Shown here: positions 54,968-63,607 of the stretch, piece after piece
Layout: every line of letters starts with the position of its first letter
Numbering within the stretch: position 1 is the stretch's first letter
Assembly: GCF_007992095.1 (NCBI RefSeq)
Contig: NZ_BJZP01000004.1
Span: 1 to 64,000, forward strand
From: Paenirhizobium naphthalenivorans
GTDB taxonomy: Bacteria > Pseudomonadota > Alphaproteobacteria > Rhizobiales > Rhizobiaceae
DNA: 64,000 nucleotides
Direction: 5' to 3'
Made by a program: the position numbers and the translations under genes
Notes under the pieces: generated by a model
Databases searched by the model: none
What the model was told of the DNA's origin: nothing
What the model saw: only the letters and a program-made list of their open reading frames with translations

Positions 54968-55972
54968 GTGAGGCACAAACAGATGGTCGGCTGCGTCGCG
55001 CTGGTCTCGGGGATGCTATTGACCGCCGAGGCCGGTGCCAGCGAGATCTCTCGCAGGATGGCCGCCGGCAGGCTGCTTTTCGGCGAGGCGCCCGACGTCT
55101 CGCTGAAAGCGCAGGAGATTTACATATCGCCGGACCGCGCTCGATTGAAATATGTCGTCCGCAATGACGGGGCGACCGACCGGACGGTCGTCGTCGCCTT
55201 CCCGCTGCCGGACATTGCGCCGCTGCGCGACAACTCCGGCATTGATTTTGCCATCGGCACGACGGCCGATTTCCTCGAAACCCACATCGCCGTCGACGGA
55301 AAGCCGGTCAAGCTCGAGATAGAACAGCGGGCGCTGGCGCTCGGGCTCGACCGGACCGAGCTCCTGCGCGAACACGGCATTCCGCTCGAGGCCTATCTCT
55401 CGCCGCTTGATCCGGCCGCACCCGCTGCGGCCCTCAACGCTTTGACACAGCGGCAGCGCGCCGACTTCCGGGCACTCGGCCTCCTGCGGCAGGATGACGA
55501 CTATCTCGCGACCAACTGGACGGTATCGACCACACTCTACTGGACCGTGATGCTTGCTGCCGGGCGCGACACGGTCATCGAGCAGGACTATCAGCCCTAC
55601 AGTGACCACAACCTCGATCCGCCTGCTGGCCTCTATCTTGATGATGAAGGCGACGCCCGGCGCGACTTCTGCATCTCGGATGACGATCAGCGGGCATTGG
55701 CGGAGCTGCATGAAGGCCGGACAAACGGCAAGACCTACACCGCCTTTTCGGACGAAGTCGGCTTTGTTCTGGGCGTCAAAGGCCGTGATCCCTGGCCGCT
55801 CATGAACCTCAAGGTGGTGATCGAGGCCCGCGAGCCGCTCGATTTCGTCTTTGCCTGCCTTGATGGCGCAAAGCGCATCTCGCAATCTCGGCTTGAGCTT
55901 GCGGCTGATCGCTATTGGGCGCTGCATGATCTCGACGTACTCTTTGTTACTTCGCACCAACTGGAAAACTAG
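54968..55972 (+). CDS. DUF4424 domain protein, secreted, second copy
   Basis: 334 residues from the GTG at 54968, chosen for the GGAG site before it; an ATG at 54983 is possible. A signal peptide (VGCVALVSGMLLTAEAGASE) is followed by DUF4424 hallmarks: VSLKAQEIYISPDRARLKYVV, TVVVAFPLPDIAPL and TTLYWTVMLAAGRDTVIEQDYQP. It resembles the copy at 30619 but has diverged strongly. The next gene starts 16 bases later and probably shares its transcript. Confidence 0.83.
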   Translation: MRHKQMVGCVALVSGMLLTAEAGASEISRRMAAGRLLFGEAPDVSLKAQEIYISPDRARLKYVVRNDGATDRTVVVAFPLPDIAPLRDNSGIDFAIGTTADFLETHIAVDGKPVKLEIEQRALALGLDRTELLREHGIPLEAYLSPLDPAAPAAALNALTQRQRADFRALGLLRQDDDYLATNWTVSTTLYWTVMLAAGRDTVIEQDYQPYSDHNLDPPAGLYLDDEGDARRDFCISDDDQRALAELHEGRTNGKTYTAFSDEVGFVLGVKGRDPWPLMNLKVVIEAREPLDFVFACLDGAKRISQSRLELAADRYWALHDLDVLFVTSHQLEN

Positions 55973-55988
55973 ATGGGAGTATCAGCGC

Positions 55989-56477
55989 ATGCGCAGGATA
56001 GTGCAGGGAGCTTTCTGCCTGGCGGTCATGACGACTGCGAGCGCCGAGGCGGCGGAATGGCGGGCCTATGAAAATCCTCGCTTCGGCACCTACGCTGAGG
56101 TGCCGGCGAGTTTCGCGCCCGAACCCGCGCCGGAAAACGGCGACGGGCGGCGTTTCAGCACTCCGACTGGCGGGACAATCGCCGTCTATGGCGCGCTTGA
56201 TTTCACCGGCGGCGGGATAGCCACCTACCGCGCCTTCCTGATGGAGACCTTGCGGGGCGAAGGCTGGAACCTGACCTACACGCCCTCCGGGGATGGCTGG
56301 TTCGTTTTGTCCGGGGTTCGTGGCGGAGAGATCCTCTACCAGCGCGTCGAACAGCCGCCTGGCTGCGGCGGCGATCTTTTCCATCACATCGAGTTTCGCT
56401 ATCCGGCGCGCGACAAGGCGCTCTGGGCGCCGCTGGTCAAGCATGGGGCGGACTCGCTCGGTGGGCCTTGCGGCTGA
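55989..56477 (+). CDS. Secreted hypothetical protein downstream of DUF4424
   Basis: 162 residues. Signal peptide (VQGAFCLAVMTTASAEAAE), then a small beta-rich domain (WRAYENPRFGTYAEVPASF, GTIAVYGALDF, GDGWFVLSGVRGGEILYQRV) ending in a pair of Cys (PPGCGGD and GPCG). I do not recognise a family with certainty. Coupled with the DUF4424 gene by position; a strong terminator follows. Confidence 0.6.
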   Translation: MRRIVQGAFCLAVMTTASAEAAEWRAYENPRFGTYAEVPASFAPEPAPENGDGRRFSTPTGGTIAVYGALDFTGGGIATYRAFLMETLRGEGWNLTYTPSGDGWFVLSGVRGGEILYQRVEQPPGCGGDLFHHIEFRYPARDKALWAPLVKHGADSLGGPCG

Positions 56478-56506
56478 CGGCATAGAGCCGTGCTGGCCGA
56501 AATGAA

Positions 56507-56531
56507 AACGCCCGGCTCATGACCGGGCGTT
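56507..56531. terminator. Bidirectional terminator
   Basis: A perfect 9-bp stem (56507-56515 with 56523-56531) and a 7-base loop between the secreted-protein gene and the convergent sugar-dehydrogenase gene. Confidence 0.8.
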
Positions 56532-56555
56532 CTGCTTTGACATTTTTCTCTGCGC

Positions 56556-57851
56556 TCAGGCGCCGGTCACGCGCCAGATAACGTCGCCGACATCGTCGGC
56601 GATAAGCAGTGAGCCGTCCGGCCCGATGGTCACGCCGACCGGGCGGCCGTAGGAGTATTTCTCGTCCGGCGCCAGGAAGTCGGTGAGGATGTCACGCGGC
56701 GGGCCCGACGGGCGGCCGTTCTCGAAGGGCACGAAGATCACCTTGTAGCCGGCAAGGTTCGAGCGGTTCCACGAACCATGCTGGCCGATCACCATGCCGT
56801 CCGGGAAGCCCGGCAGCGTGCCGGCCGGCAGCCAGCAGAGGCCGAGCGAAGCCGTGTGTCCGCCAAGCGCATAGTCGGGACGGATCGCGGTCGCGACTTT
56901 GGCCGGATCCTGCGGCACGCGGTCGTCGACCGTCTGACCCCAGTAGCAGAACGGCCAGCCGTAGAAGCCGCCGTCCTTGACCGAGGTGAGATAGTCGGGC
57001 GGCGTCTCATCGCCGAGTCCGTCGCGCTCGTTGACCACGGTAAAGAGGTCGCCGGTCGTCGGCTCGAACGCGAGGCCGACGGGGTTGCGCAGGCCGCCGG
57101 CGAAAATCCGCTGCGTTTCGGTCTCGAGGTCCACCTCATAGATGCAGGCGCGGCCTTCCTCCTGGTCCATTACGTCTTCGCCGATATTGCTGAGCGAGCC
57201 GACGCCGACATAGAGCTTCTTGCCGTCGCGGCTCGGCAGGATGCTGCGCGTCCAGTGACCGGCCGGCTTGTAGTCGGCGATCTTGCGGCCCTGCGCCTGG
57301 ATCTTCGTCGCGCCCTCGGCATAGGGAAAGGCCATGATGCCGTCGGTATTGCCGACATAGAAGGTGCCGTCGAGCATGGCCATGCCGAATGGGTGGTTTA
57401 GCCCTTCCATGAAGGTGTGACGCACCTCGGCCACCCCGTCGCCGTCGGCGTCGCGCAGCAGCGTGATGCGGTTCGGACTGTTGCCGACGGCTGCTGCCCG
57501 CTTCATCGTCGAATACATGGCATAGTCGAACGGCGTCCTGATCCGGCCGCCGTCGACGCCGAGCGCCTCGGCCGTCAGCACGTCGCCATTCGGCAGCACA
57601 TAGATCCAGCGCGGATGCTTGAGGCCCTTCGCAAAGGCGTTGGCCTTGAGGCCGGGGGCGGCGGTCGGTGCATGGCCGTCCTCCCAACCCTTGGCGGTCG
57701 GCATCTTGAGCGTCGGGATTCGCTGCGGCCGGGCTTCCGGAATGATCGGCGCGCCGCCGAGAGCCGGCCGCTCCGGGCTTTTTCCCCAGCGCCGCATCAG
57801 GATCATCGCCGCGCCGATCATGGCGACAAGGCGAGCGAAAAGGGCGGTCAT
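56556..57851 (-). CDS. PQQ-dependent sugar (sorbosone/aldose) dehydrogenase
   Basis: 431 residues. A six-bladed propeller of the soluble glucose/sorbosone dehydrogenase family (YliI-like). An N-terminal hydrophobic stretch may act as an anchor or uncleaved signal. Visible: KGLKHPRWIYVLPNGDVLTAE, AGGLRNPVGLAFEPTTGDLFTVVNERDGLGDE and GQHGSWNRSNLAGYKV. Such enzymes oxidise aldoses in the periplasm using PQQ; the pqq operon next door fits. The substrate is unknown. Confidence 0.85.
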   Translation of the reverse strand: MTALFARLVAMIGAAMILMRRWGKSPERPALGGAPIIPEARPQRIPTLKMPTAKGWEDGHAPTAAPGLKANAFAKGLKHPRWIYVLPNGDVLTAEALGVDGGRIRTPFDYAMYSTMKRAAAVGNSPNRITLLRDADGDGVAEVRHTFMEGLNHPFGMAMLDGTFYVGNTDGIMAFPYAEGATKIQAQGRKIADYKPAGHWTRSILPSRDGKKLYVGVGSLSNIGEDVMDQEEGRACIYEVDLETETQRIFAGGLRNPVGLAFEPTTGDLFTVVNERDGLGDETPPDYLTSVKDGGFYGWPFCYWGQTVDDRVPQDPAKVATAIRPDYALGGHTASLGLCWLPAGTLPGFPDGMVIGQHGSWNRSNLAGYKVIFVPFENGRPSGPPRDILTDFLAPDEKYSYGRPVGVTIGPDGSLLIADDVGDVIWRVTGA

Positions 57852-58029
57852 GTCATTCTCCTCCAGTGTTCTGCCGGAACCATAGCCGAAGCCCGAAGCG
57901 CTTGGAACTGACGTTCGGCAAAATCAGCGCAGATCCTCGGTTAGTTCCGGATGATGGCCGAGCAGTCGCGGAAGCCGGCTTATCGGCCCGCTCGTGACGC
58001 CAGCGAAGGAGGAGAAGTGATTCCTGGTC

Positions 58030-59145
58030 TTACCGTCCCCGATAGACGAACGGACCGGGCTGGGCCTCGCCGTCTTCTTCGGCTGCCGCGACAAGAGCGG
58101 CGTGGAGGTCGGAGCGCACGCAGACCGGGTCGGTGGCGGCGGCATTGCCCGCCAGCGCCATCGCTTGGCAGCGGCAGCCGCCGAAGTCTATGTGCTTGCG
58201 CTCGCAACTGCGGCAGGGTTCCTGCATCCAGTCGTCGCCGCGAAAGGCGTTGAAGGCGGCCCCCTCGAGCCAGATCTCGGAGAGCTTCGTCAAGCGGACA
58301 TTGTCGAAGGTGAGCCCCGGTATGGTCTCTGCCGCATGGCAGGGCAGGACGCGCCCCGCCGGATTGACGTTGAGCCCCGTGCGGCCCCAGCCGCCCATGC
58401 AGGCCTTCGGGTAGCGCGAATGGTGGTCGGCCGGCACATAGTCGATCACCAGCGTGCCGGCGAGCCGCGTCCGCGCCTCGGCGACGAAGGCGGTGGTCGC
58501 TTCCACCTGCGTGCGGGTCGGCATGAGTGCTGCCCGGTTGTGCTCGGCCCAGCCGTGGAACTGCACGGTGGCGATCTCGATCCGCCGCGCGCCAAGCTCG
58601 ATGGCGAGCGCCACCATGGCCTCCAGTTCGTCCATATTCTGCTTGTGGCAGACCGCATTGACGGTGAGCGGAATGCCCGCCGCATGGGTCCAGCCGGCGA
58701 CCGCGATCTTGCGGGCATAGCCGCCCGGATAGCCGCCGACCAGATCCGCCTTTTCCGGCGTGACCCCCTGGATCGACAGCTGCAGGTGGTCGAGGCCAGC
58801 CTCCGACAGTTCCGCGACCCGCACCTCGGTCAGCCCGACGCCCGACGTGATGAGATTGGTATAGAGCCCGAAGCCGGAGGCGGCCCTGGTGAGTGCCACC
58901 AGATCGCGGCGCGAGGCGGGTTCGCCGCCGGAGAGATGCAGGTGCAGCACGCCGAGGTCTGCCGCCTGGCGGAAAACGTCGATCCACTGCTCAGTCGAAA
59001 GCTCTTCCGAGGCGCGGGAAAGCTCCAGCGGATTGGAGCAATAAGGACAGGCGAGCGGACAGCGATGGGTGAGTTCCGCCAGCATGGCGATCGGCGGTGG
59101 CGGGCGCTGGGTGGCGAAACGGGCGGGCGAGGGCTGTTCGTTCAT
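58030..59145 (-). CDS. pqqE: PQQ synthesis radical SAM enzyme PqqE
   Basis: 371 residues. It cross-links Glu and Tyr of PqqA. The radical SAM motif CPLACPYCSNP (about 29-39) binds the 4Fe-4S cluster; the C-terminal SPASM cysteines are seen in YPKACMGGWG, CHAAET and CRSCERKHIDFGGCRCQA. Its ATG overlaps the pqqD stop by four bases. Last gene of pqqABCDE. Confidence 0.96.
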   Translation of the reverse strand: MNEQPSPARFATQRPPPPIAMLAELTHRCPLACPYCSNPLELSRASEELSTEQWIDVFRQAADLGVLHLHLSGGEPASRRDLVALTRAASGFGLYTNLITSGVGLTEVRVAELSEAGLDHLQLSIQGVTPEKADLVGGYPGGYARKIAVAGWTHAAGIPLTVNAVCHKQNMDELEAMVALAIELGARRIEIATVQFHGWAEHNRAALMPTRTQVEATTAFVAEARTRLAGTLVIDYVPADHHSRYPKACMGGWGRTGLNVNPAGRVLPCHAAETIPGLTFDNVRLTKLSEIWLEGAAFNAFRGDDWMQEPCRSCERKHIDFGGCRCQAMALAGNAAATDPVCVRSDLHAALVAAAEEDGEAQPGPFVYRGR

Positions 59146-59483
59146 CGGAGGATCTCCAGCAGGCGCCGGTCGGAAAACTCGCGGATAAAGGCGATGACGT
59201 CGGTCAGCACCTGATCCTGCGGCGCATCGAACTGGCGGGCGAAATCCGCAGCGATCGTGTCAAGGTCGCGGGTGCCGTCCAGCGCCTTGACGATGGCGAC
59301 CGCGATCTCGTCAAGCGCCAGCGCCCGCTCGGGCGCGAGCAGCACCGTCTGGCCGCGCACCGGGTCTTCGCGCAGACGCACGCCGCGCGCCAGCCGGGCC
59401 ACCGTTGCGCCGGTGACGACAATGCCCGGGGGGCCGGCGGCCGCGCTTTCTCCGCTCACTGGGGCCGTCCCTTCGCCGCTCAT
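59142..59483 (-). CDS. pqqD: PqqA peptide chaperone PqqD
   Basis: 113 residues. PqqD holds PqqA for PqqE. The core RLARGVRLREDPVRGQTVLLAPERAL to FAREFSDRRLLEIL-like C-terminus (IAFIREFSDRRLLEIL) is typical. An Ala/Gly-rich N-terminal extension of about 30 residues precedes it; an internal start is possible. ATGA overlaps join it to both pqqC and pqqE. Confidence 0.92.
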   Translation of the reverse strand: MSGEGTAPVSGESAAAGPPGIVVTGATVARLARGVRLREDPVRGQTVLLAPERALALDEIAVAIVKALDGTRDLDTIAADFARQFDAPQDQVLTDVIAFIREFSDRRLLEILR

Positions 59484-60274
59484 TCCGCTGCCCCGCGCAA
59501 GGGGTTCTCGTCGAGCGCGCCGGTCACGCCCTCGCGCCCGTCCCAGCCGCCTGGCGGAATGCGCGCCGGCGCCACATAGGCCGAATGCAGCGTGTCGAGC
59601 TGCGACCACAGCACATCCGTCTTGAAGGTCAGCGCCGCGGCCGCCGCATCCTGCTTCTCCAGTGTGTCGGCATGGTCGAGTACGAAGGCGAGGCCGAACC
59701 GGACGTCCTGCGGCGCCTCGTTCAGCCGCTGGCGGAAATAGGAGAGCGCGCTGTCGTCGGCGAAGGCATAGTGCTTGAGCAGCCCGGCAATCCGGTTCTC
59801 GTGGATCGCGGGCGCGAAGAGCTCGGTGAGCGATGAGGCGACGGCCTCGAGGAGCGGCTTCTCGCGGACGAAATGCACATAGGCGTCGACGGCAAAGCGC
59901 GTGCCGGCCAGCACCCCGTGCGTCGAGGCGACAAAGTCCGGGTCGAGCCCGACGGCTTCGGCAAGCTTCAGCCAGCGGCGGATACCACCACCTTCCGATA
60001 TTCCGCCGTCATGGTCCTCGATGCGGCTGCGCCAGATGCGGCGTAATTGCGGATCCTCGCAGCGCGACAGGAAGGCCGCGTCCTTCATCGGGATGCGGCT
60101 CTGGTAGTAGTAGCGGTTGATCACCCAGGCGCGCACCTGGGTCATCGAGCAGCCGCCGCCATGCAACATCTGGTGAAAGGGGTGCTTGTCATGATAGCGC
60201 GCCGCGCCGATCGCCCGCAGGCGTTTTTCGAAGGCCACTCTATCTTCGGCTTGTCTGTCAGGGTTGGGCTGCAA
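59480..60274 (-). CDS. pqqC: PQQ synthase PqqC
   Basis: 264 residues. The final step: oxidative ring closure of the precursor, oxygen-dependent and cofactor-free. The motifs FHQMLHGGGCSMTQVRAWVINRYYYQ, RSRIEDHDGG, THGVLAGTRFAVDAYVHF and LKHYAFADDSAL match PqqC throughout. The start is placed at the TTG at 60274 because GGAGG lies six bases upstream; an ATG at 60295 is the alternative. Either way the 5' end overlaps pqqB (17 or 38 bases). Confidence 0.93.
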   Translation of the reverse strand: MQPNPDRQAEDRVAFEKRLRAIGAARYHDKHPFHQMLHGGGCSMTQVRAWVINRYYYQSRIPMKDAAFLSRCEDPQLRRIWRSRIEDHDGGISEGGGIRRWLKLAEAVGLDPDFVASTHGVLAGTRFAVDAYVHFVREKPLLEAVASSLTELFAPAIHENRIAGLLKHYAFADDSALSYFRQRLNEAPQDVRFGLAFVLDHADTLEKQDAAAAALTFKTDVLWSQLDTLHSAYVAPARIPPGGWDGREGVTGALDENPLRGAAE

Positions 60275-61172
60275 GGATGACCTCCATTCCGTCATGGCCG
60301 ATTTCAAAACCGCGTGCTTCGACCGCCGCGCGTTGCGCGCCGGGACGCCAGATCGGGTTGGTGTTGTTGATGTGGATGAAGATTTTGCGGCCAATCGAAA
60401 GGGGCGAGAGTGCCGCAAGGCTGCCGCCGTCGCCGTTGATCGGCATGTGCCCCATCCGCCGTCCGGTTTTTTGTCCGACGCCGGCCTGCACCATCTCGTC
60501 GTCCTCGAACACGGTGCCGTCGAAGAAGACGAGGTCGGCGCCCTCCAGCCGCTGCGAAAGCGTCGCGGGCATCGAGCCGCAGCCGGGAACGTAATAGGCG
60601 CGGCGATCGGCGATCCGGAATTCCACCCCGACGGTGTCGTCGGTCTCCTGGCCGAGCCTGAGATCATCCCCTTCGAGATAAAGCGGCACTTTGCCCGGTA
60701 CGGCGAACAGGCGAATCTCGAGGCCGGGGAGCGGTGAAAACGGTATGTCGAGACCAACCGCCCGCGCCTGCACGAAAGCCGGGTCGAGCACCTGGAAGAC
60801 CGGGTTCTGCCCCAGCGTCTCCATCAATGCCGGCGTGGCATGGAGCGTGAACGCCTGTTTTTCGCGCAGCGTCAAAAGCCCGGTGATATGGTCGATGTCG
60901 CCATTGGTGATAACCACGCTCGCGATCGGGCTGTCGCGGAGCGCGCGCGGATGAAGACAGGCATTGTGCTCGATCTGGGCACGGATGTCGGGCGAGGCGT
61001 TGAACACGACCCAACGTTCGCCGTCCGGGCTGACCGCCAGCGACGATTGCGTCTGGGGTTTGAGGCCCGACGCCGGATCACGCGCCGCGCGACAGTTCGG
61101 GCAGCCGCAGTTCCATTGGGGAAGTCCACCGCCGGCCGCGGCACCGAGCACGAGGAAACGGACCTGAGTCAT
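60258..61172 (-). CDS. pqqB: PQQ synthesis protein PqqB
   Basis: 304 residues, metallo-beta-lactamase fold. It acts as a hydroxylase on the diamino-acid precursor. The N-terminal VLGAAAGGGLPQWNCGCPNC is the PqqB hallmark, with zinc-type residues in NGDIDHITGLL, and NGDGGSLAALS downstream. 25 bases separate it from pqqA. Confidence 0.95.
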   Translation of the reverse strand: MTQVRFLVLGAAAGGGLPQWNCGCPNCRAARDPASGLKPQTQSSLAVSPDGERWVVFNASPDIRAQIEHNACLHPRALRDSPIASVVITNGDIDHITGLLTLREKQAFTLHATPALMETLGQNPVFQVLDPAFVQARAVGLDIPFSPLPGLEIRLFAVPGKVPLYLEGDDLRLGQETDDTVGVEFRIADRRAYYVPGCGSMPATLSQRLEGADLVFFDGTVFEDDEMVQAGVGQKTGRRMGHMPINGDGGSLAALSPLSIGRKIFIHINNTNPIWRPGAQRAAVEARGFEIGHDGMEVILAAQP

Positions 61173-61197
61173 CGCCTCGTGCCCCGTTGCCGTTCAA

Positions 61198-61293
61198 TCA
61201 GAACAGGACCGGCTCGTCGCCGTCCGCCGGAGCGTAACGGTTGATTTCCATGCCGCAGCTGACCTCGACGAATTTAGGGGCATTCCATTTCAT
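61198..61293 (-). CDS. pqqA: PQQ precursor peptide PqqA
   Basis: 31 residues, too short for many gene callers. The sequence begins MKWNAPKFVEVSCGMEINRY; Glu16 and Tyr20 in the E-I-N-R-Y segment are the residues fused into PQQ. A strong AGGAGG-like site (GGGAGG) sits before the ATG. First gene of the pqqABCDE operon. Confidence 0.95.
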   Translation of the reverse strand: MKWNAPKFVEVSCGMEINRYAPADGDEPVLF

Positions 61294-61599
61294 GGTACTT
61301 CCTCCCAAGGTTGAAGAGCATGCTTGACGTCCTTTGCCATGGGCAAAAAAAGGCCGATTTCCGACGGATCGGAAGCATGCTGGCCGGACGCTCCTCCAAG
61401 CCCCCCGATCTTAGGTGCCGGTGTTTGCATGGCGCAACACAGCGAAACGTATCGGTTTTGGACACCCGCTGCCCGCCTGTCGGCGGTCGCCTGCGCACCG
61501 GTCACCGGGGTCCGGTACGCATCCGGCAGGAGCTATCGCTGTCAATCATGCCGACCGAACGGCACCGCCGGCCACGCCCCGCCCTTTCGCCGATCACCC
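61294..61599. other. Promoter region of the pqq operon
   Basis: About 300 bases upstream of pqqA. It holds the leftward pqq promoter, but no clear box is seen. Short reading frames on both strands lack family features. Confidence 0.4.
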
Positions 61600-61862
61600 C
61601 GGCCGGGGCCTTTTCGCCGCCAGAGATTGGCGGAGCGCTTAGCCGACAGGCTAGGGGACGACTGCGTCCAGCCATCCTCCGCCAGGCGCGGCTTGACGTG
61701 GGTTTGCGACAGAGCCGGAGTTCCCGCAACTGATTCGTCAGCATCCTCTGGGTCAGGCCAGCAATAGGCGCTCCAATTCACTGAAACGCTTCACGCCGTC
61801 GAGAATGTGGAGAAGCTGGATTGTTTTCCATTTGCCGCTGATGATGTTCATTGTCGCTTCCA
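61600..61862 (-). pseudogene. HxlR-family regulator remnant, frameshifted
   Basis: On the minus strand, from near 61851, one frame reads ISGKWKTIQLLHILDGVKRF then SELERLL and stops. In the next frame, from about 61780, it continues IAGLTQRMLTNQLREL. Together these match the HxlR core (GKW-LLILxxLLDGxKRFxELxRLIxGIxQRMLTxxLREL). A one-base shift separates them. Further on, HVKPRLAEDGWTQS fits the VEYRLTxxG end of the domain after a gap of some 12-15 residues. The N-terminal CPV segment is also absent. The gene is clearly broken. Confidence 0.75.
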
Positions 61863-61881
61863 CCTCGCAAAGGAGCAAGCC

Positions 61882-62295
61882 ATGTCCGACGTTTCGACCG
61901 ATGTTCATCCCGTGATTGATCTGGAAAAAGCCGCACTCGCTCGATGGTGCAACGGTGATCCCTCAGGCTTTCTCGAGCTATGCGCGCCGGATGTGGTCTA
62001 TTTCGATCCGTTCCTGCCGACCCGCATGGAGGGGCTCGCCGCCCTCACGGACTATTATGAGGCCATCAGAGGCAAGATCTACGCGCCGCATCACGAGATG
62101 ATAGAGCCGCGCGTGATCGAGATCGGCGACGCGGCGGTGCTCACCTTCCGCTTCATCTCTCATAGCGGTAGCGAGGGTGCGCGGATGCACTGGTATTGCA
62201 CTGAGGTTTATCGCCGGGGCGAAGGTGGCTGGCGGATCGTGGCGACCCACTGGTCCTTCGTTTCCGACAGCGCGACAGGCGACAGCGGCAACTGA
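61882..62295 (+). CDS. NTF2-like/SnoaL-like protein
   Basis: 137 residues. A single small alpha+beta barrel of the NTF2/SnoaL/DUF4440 group (WCNGDPSGFLELCAPDVVYFDPFLPTRMEGLAAL; MHWYCTEVYRRGEGGWRIVATHWS). Members range from isomerases to simple binding proteins; no catalytic assignment is possible. The ATG at 61882 has GGAG upstream. It is divergent from the HxlR remnant, which may once have regulated it. Confidence 0.85.
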   Translation: MSDVSTDVHPVIDLEKAALARWCNGDPSGFLELCAPDVVYFDPFLPTRMEGLAALTDYYEAIRGKIYAPHHEMIEPRVIEIGDAAVLTFRFISHSGSEGARMHWYCTEVYRRGEGGWRIVATHWSFVSDSATGDSGN

Positions 62296-62318
62296 GCCGG
62301 TGAGCCGTCATGAAAGAA

Positions 62319-62342
62319 TGGCGGACCGTGTTCGGTCCGCCA
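62319..62342. terminator. Hairpin between convergent genes
   Basis: A perfect 10-bp inverted repeat (62319-62328 with 62333-62342), 4-base loop, without a strong T run on either strand. Confidence 0.55.
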
Positions 62343-62361
62343 CTTGAAAACGCGTGCGCGC

Positions 62362-62925
62362 TTATGTCCGCTGCGGCAGCAGCGGATAGCCGACCATCAC
62401 GGCACGTCCGGCAAGACCGGCGACCGCCGCCTTCAGGAGATCGCCCGGAATGAAGGCCATAGAGCCGAGGAAGGCCTTTTCGAGGCCAAGGCCGGCGCCG
62501 AAGGCGAGATAGCCGATGCCGAAGACGTAGAGCACGACGACGCCACCAAGTGCTGCGGCGGCGAAGAAGCCGAGCGTCTGTGTGAGGGCGGAAAGACCCG
62601 GCCGGGCGAAGCGCTCGGCGATCATGCCGGTGGCGAAGACGGCCGGCACCCAGCCGATCAGGAAGCCGACGGTCGGGCCGGCGAAGACGGCCAGGCCGCC
62701 ACGACCGCCCGACAGCACCGGCAGGCCGATGGCGACGAGCAGAATGACGAGAACGGCGGCCAGCGCGCCGCGTTTTGCACCGAGAACGACGCCGGCCAGC
62801 ATCACGCCGAGCGACTGCGCGGTGATCGGCACCGGAACGAAACCGAGCGTGATCGGCGGAATGAAACCGAGCGCGACGATGATGGCGGCAAACAGCGAAA
62901 TGAGCACGAGGTCACGGGTCTGCAT
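62362..62925 (-). CDS. bioY: Biotin transporter substrate-binding subunit BioY
   Basis: 187 residues, six hydrophobic helices. The S-component of the biotin ECF importer. Hallmarks: GFIPPITLGFVPVPITAQSLGVMLAG and GGRGGLAVFAGPTVGFLIGW. The ATG at 62925 (MQTRDLVL) with GGGAG-like spacing is preferred over an in-frame ATG at 63057. Follows bioN by 79 bases. Confidence 0.96.
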   Translation of the reverse strand: MQTRDLVLISLFAAIIVALGFIPPITLGFVPVPITAQSLGVMLAGVVLGAKRGALAAVLVILLVAIGLPVLSGGRGGLAVFAGPTVGFLIGWVPAVFATGMIAERFARPGLSALTQTLGFFAAAALGGVVVLYVFGIGYLAFGAGLGLEKAFLGSMAFIPGDLLKAAVAGLAGRAVMVGYPLLPQRT

Positions 62926-63004
62926 GGTGTCTCCCTTGGGCATGGCGCGCAAAACTGCGAAAATACGACATGCGTGAAACCTGAAAATTCCCCAGCGGAA
63001 AACG

Positions 63005-63607
63005 TCACTGCCCGCGAATGCCCCGGGCGTCAATGGCGGCGGCGATATTATCCGCATCCTTGAGAGTGGCGATGATCAGCGGTCCGAGGATGGTGGTGAC
63101 CTTCGGGCGGACGCCGCGCGCGCGATGGGCCTCGCGGATCGCCTCGTAGCGCGTGAGGATCTCCGGCACGAAGCGCACCACCAGACCGACCGCAAGGCCG
63201 ATGTCCGAGGCCTTGACGAGACCGGCGCGCTCAAGCGGAAAGGCGGCTTTCGTGACGGTCTCGATGAAGGCCGAGACCGTGGTCGTCGCCGTCACCGCCG
63301 CCCCCAGCAGCATCAGCGTCGAAAGCCTGAGCACCGTCACCATGGCTTCCTCCGCGCTGGTCAGCAGCAGATGAAACAGACCGACAATCAGGATGGTGAG
63401 AAAGACGGGTCTGAGGGGCGAAAGCGCGGCGCGCGGCGGCTGACCGAGGCTGAAATAGAGACCGGTCGCGACGAGCAGAACCAGCGTCAGGATGCGCGGG
63501 TCGCGGGTGAGAAAGATCAGCACCGCGACAAGGGCAAGCCCGCCGATCTTCACCGCCGGCGGCAGGCGGTGCATCAGGCTGTTGCCGGAGACGAACAGGC
63601 TTCTCAT
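63005..63607 (-). CDS. bioN: Biotin ECF transporter transmembrane subunit BioN
   Basis: 200 residues, an EcfT-type membrane subunit linking BioM to BioY. The coupling motif IREAHRARGVRPK and the second AAAIDARGIRG (A-R-G motifs) are visible near the C-terminus. Its ATG overlaps the bioM stop by four bases. Confidence 0.93.
   Translation of the reverse strand: MRSLFVSGNSLMHRLPPAVKIGGLALVAVLIFLTRDPRILTLVLLVATGLYFSLGQPPRAALSPLRPVFLTILIVGLFHLLLTSAEEAMVTVLRLSTLMLLGAAVTATTTVSAFIETVTKAAFPLERAGLVKASDIGLAVGLVVRFVPEILTRYEAIREAHRARGVRPKVTTILGPLIIATLKDADNIAAAIDARGIRGQ

Noticed and set aside
61311-61767. Plus-strand frames upstream of the NTF2-like gene
   Set aside because: They overlap the HxlR remnant and the pqq promoter region, with low-complexity translations.
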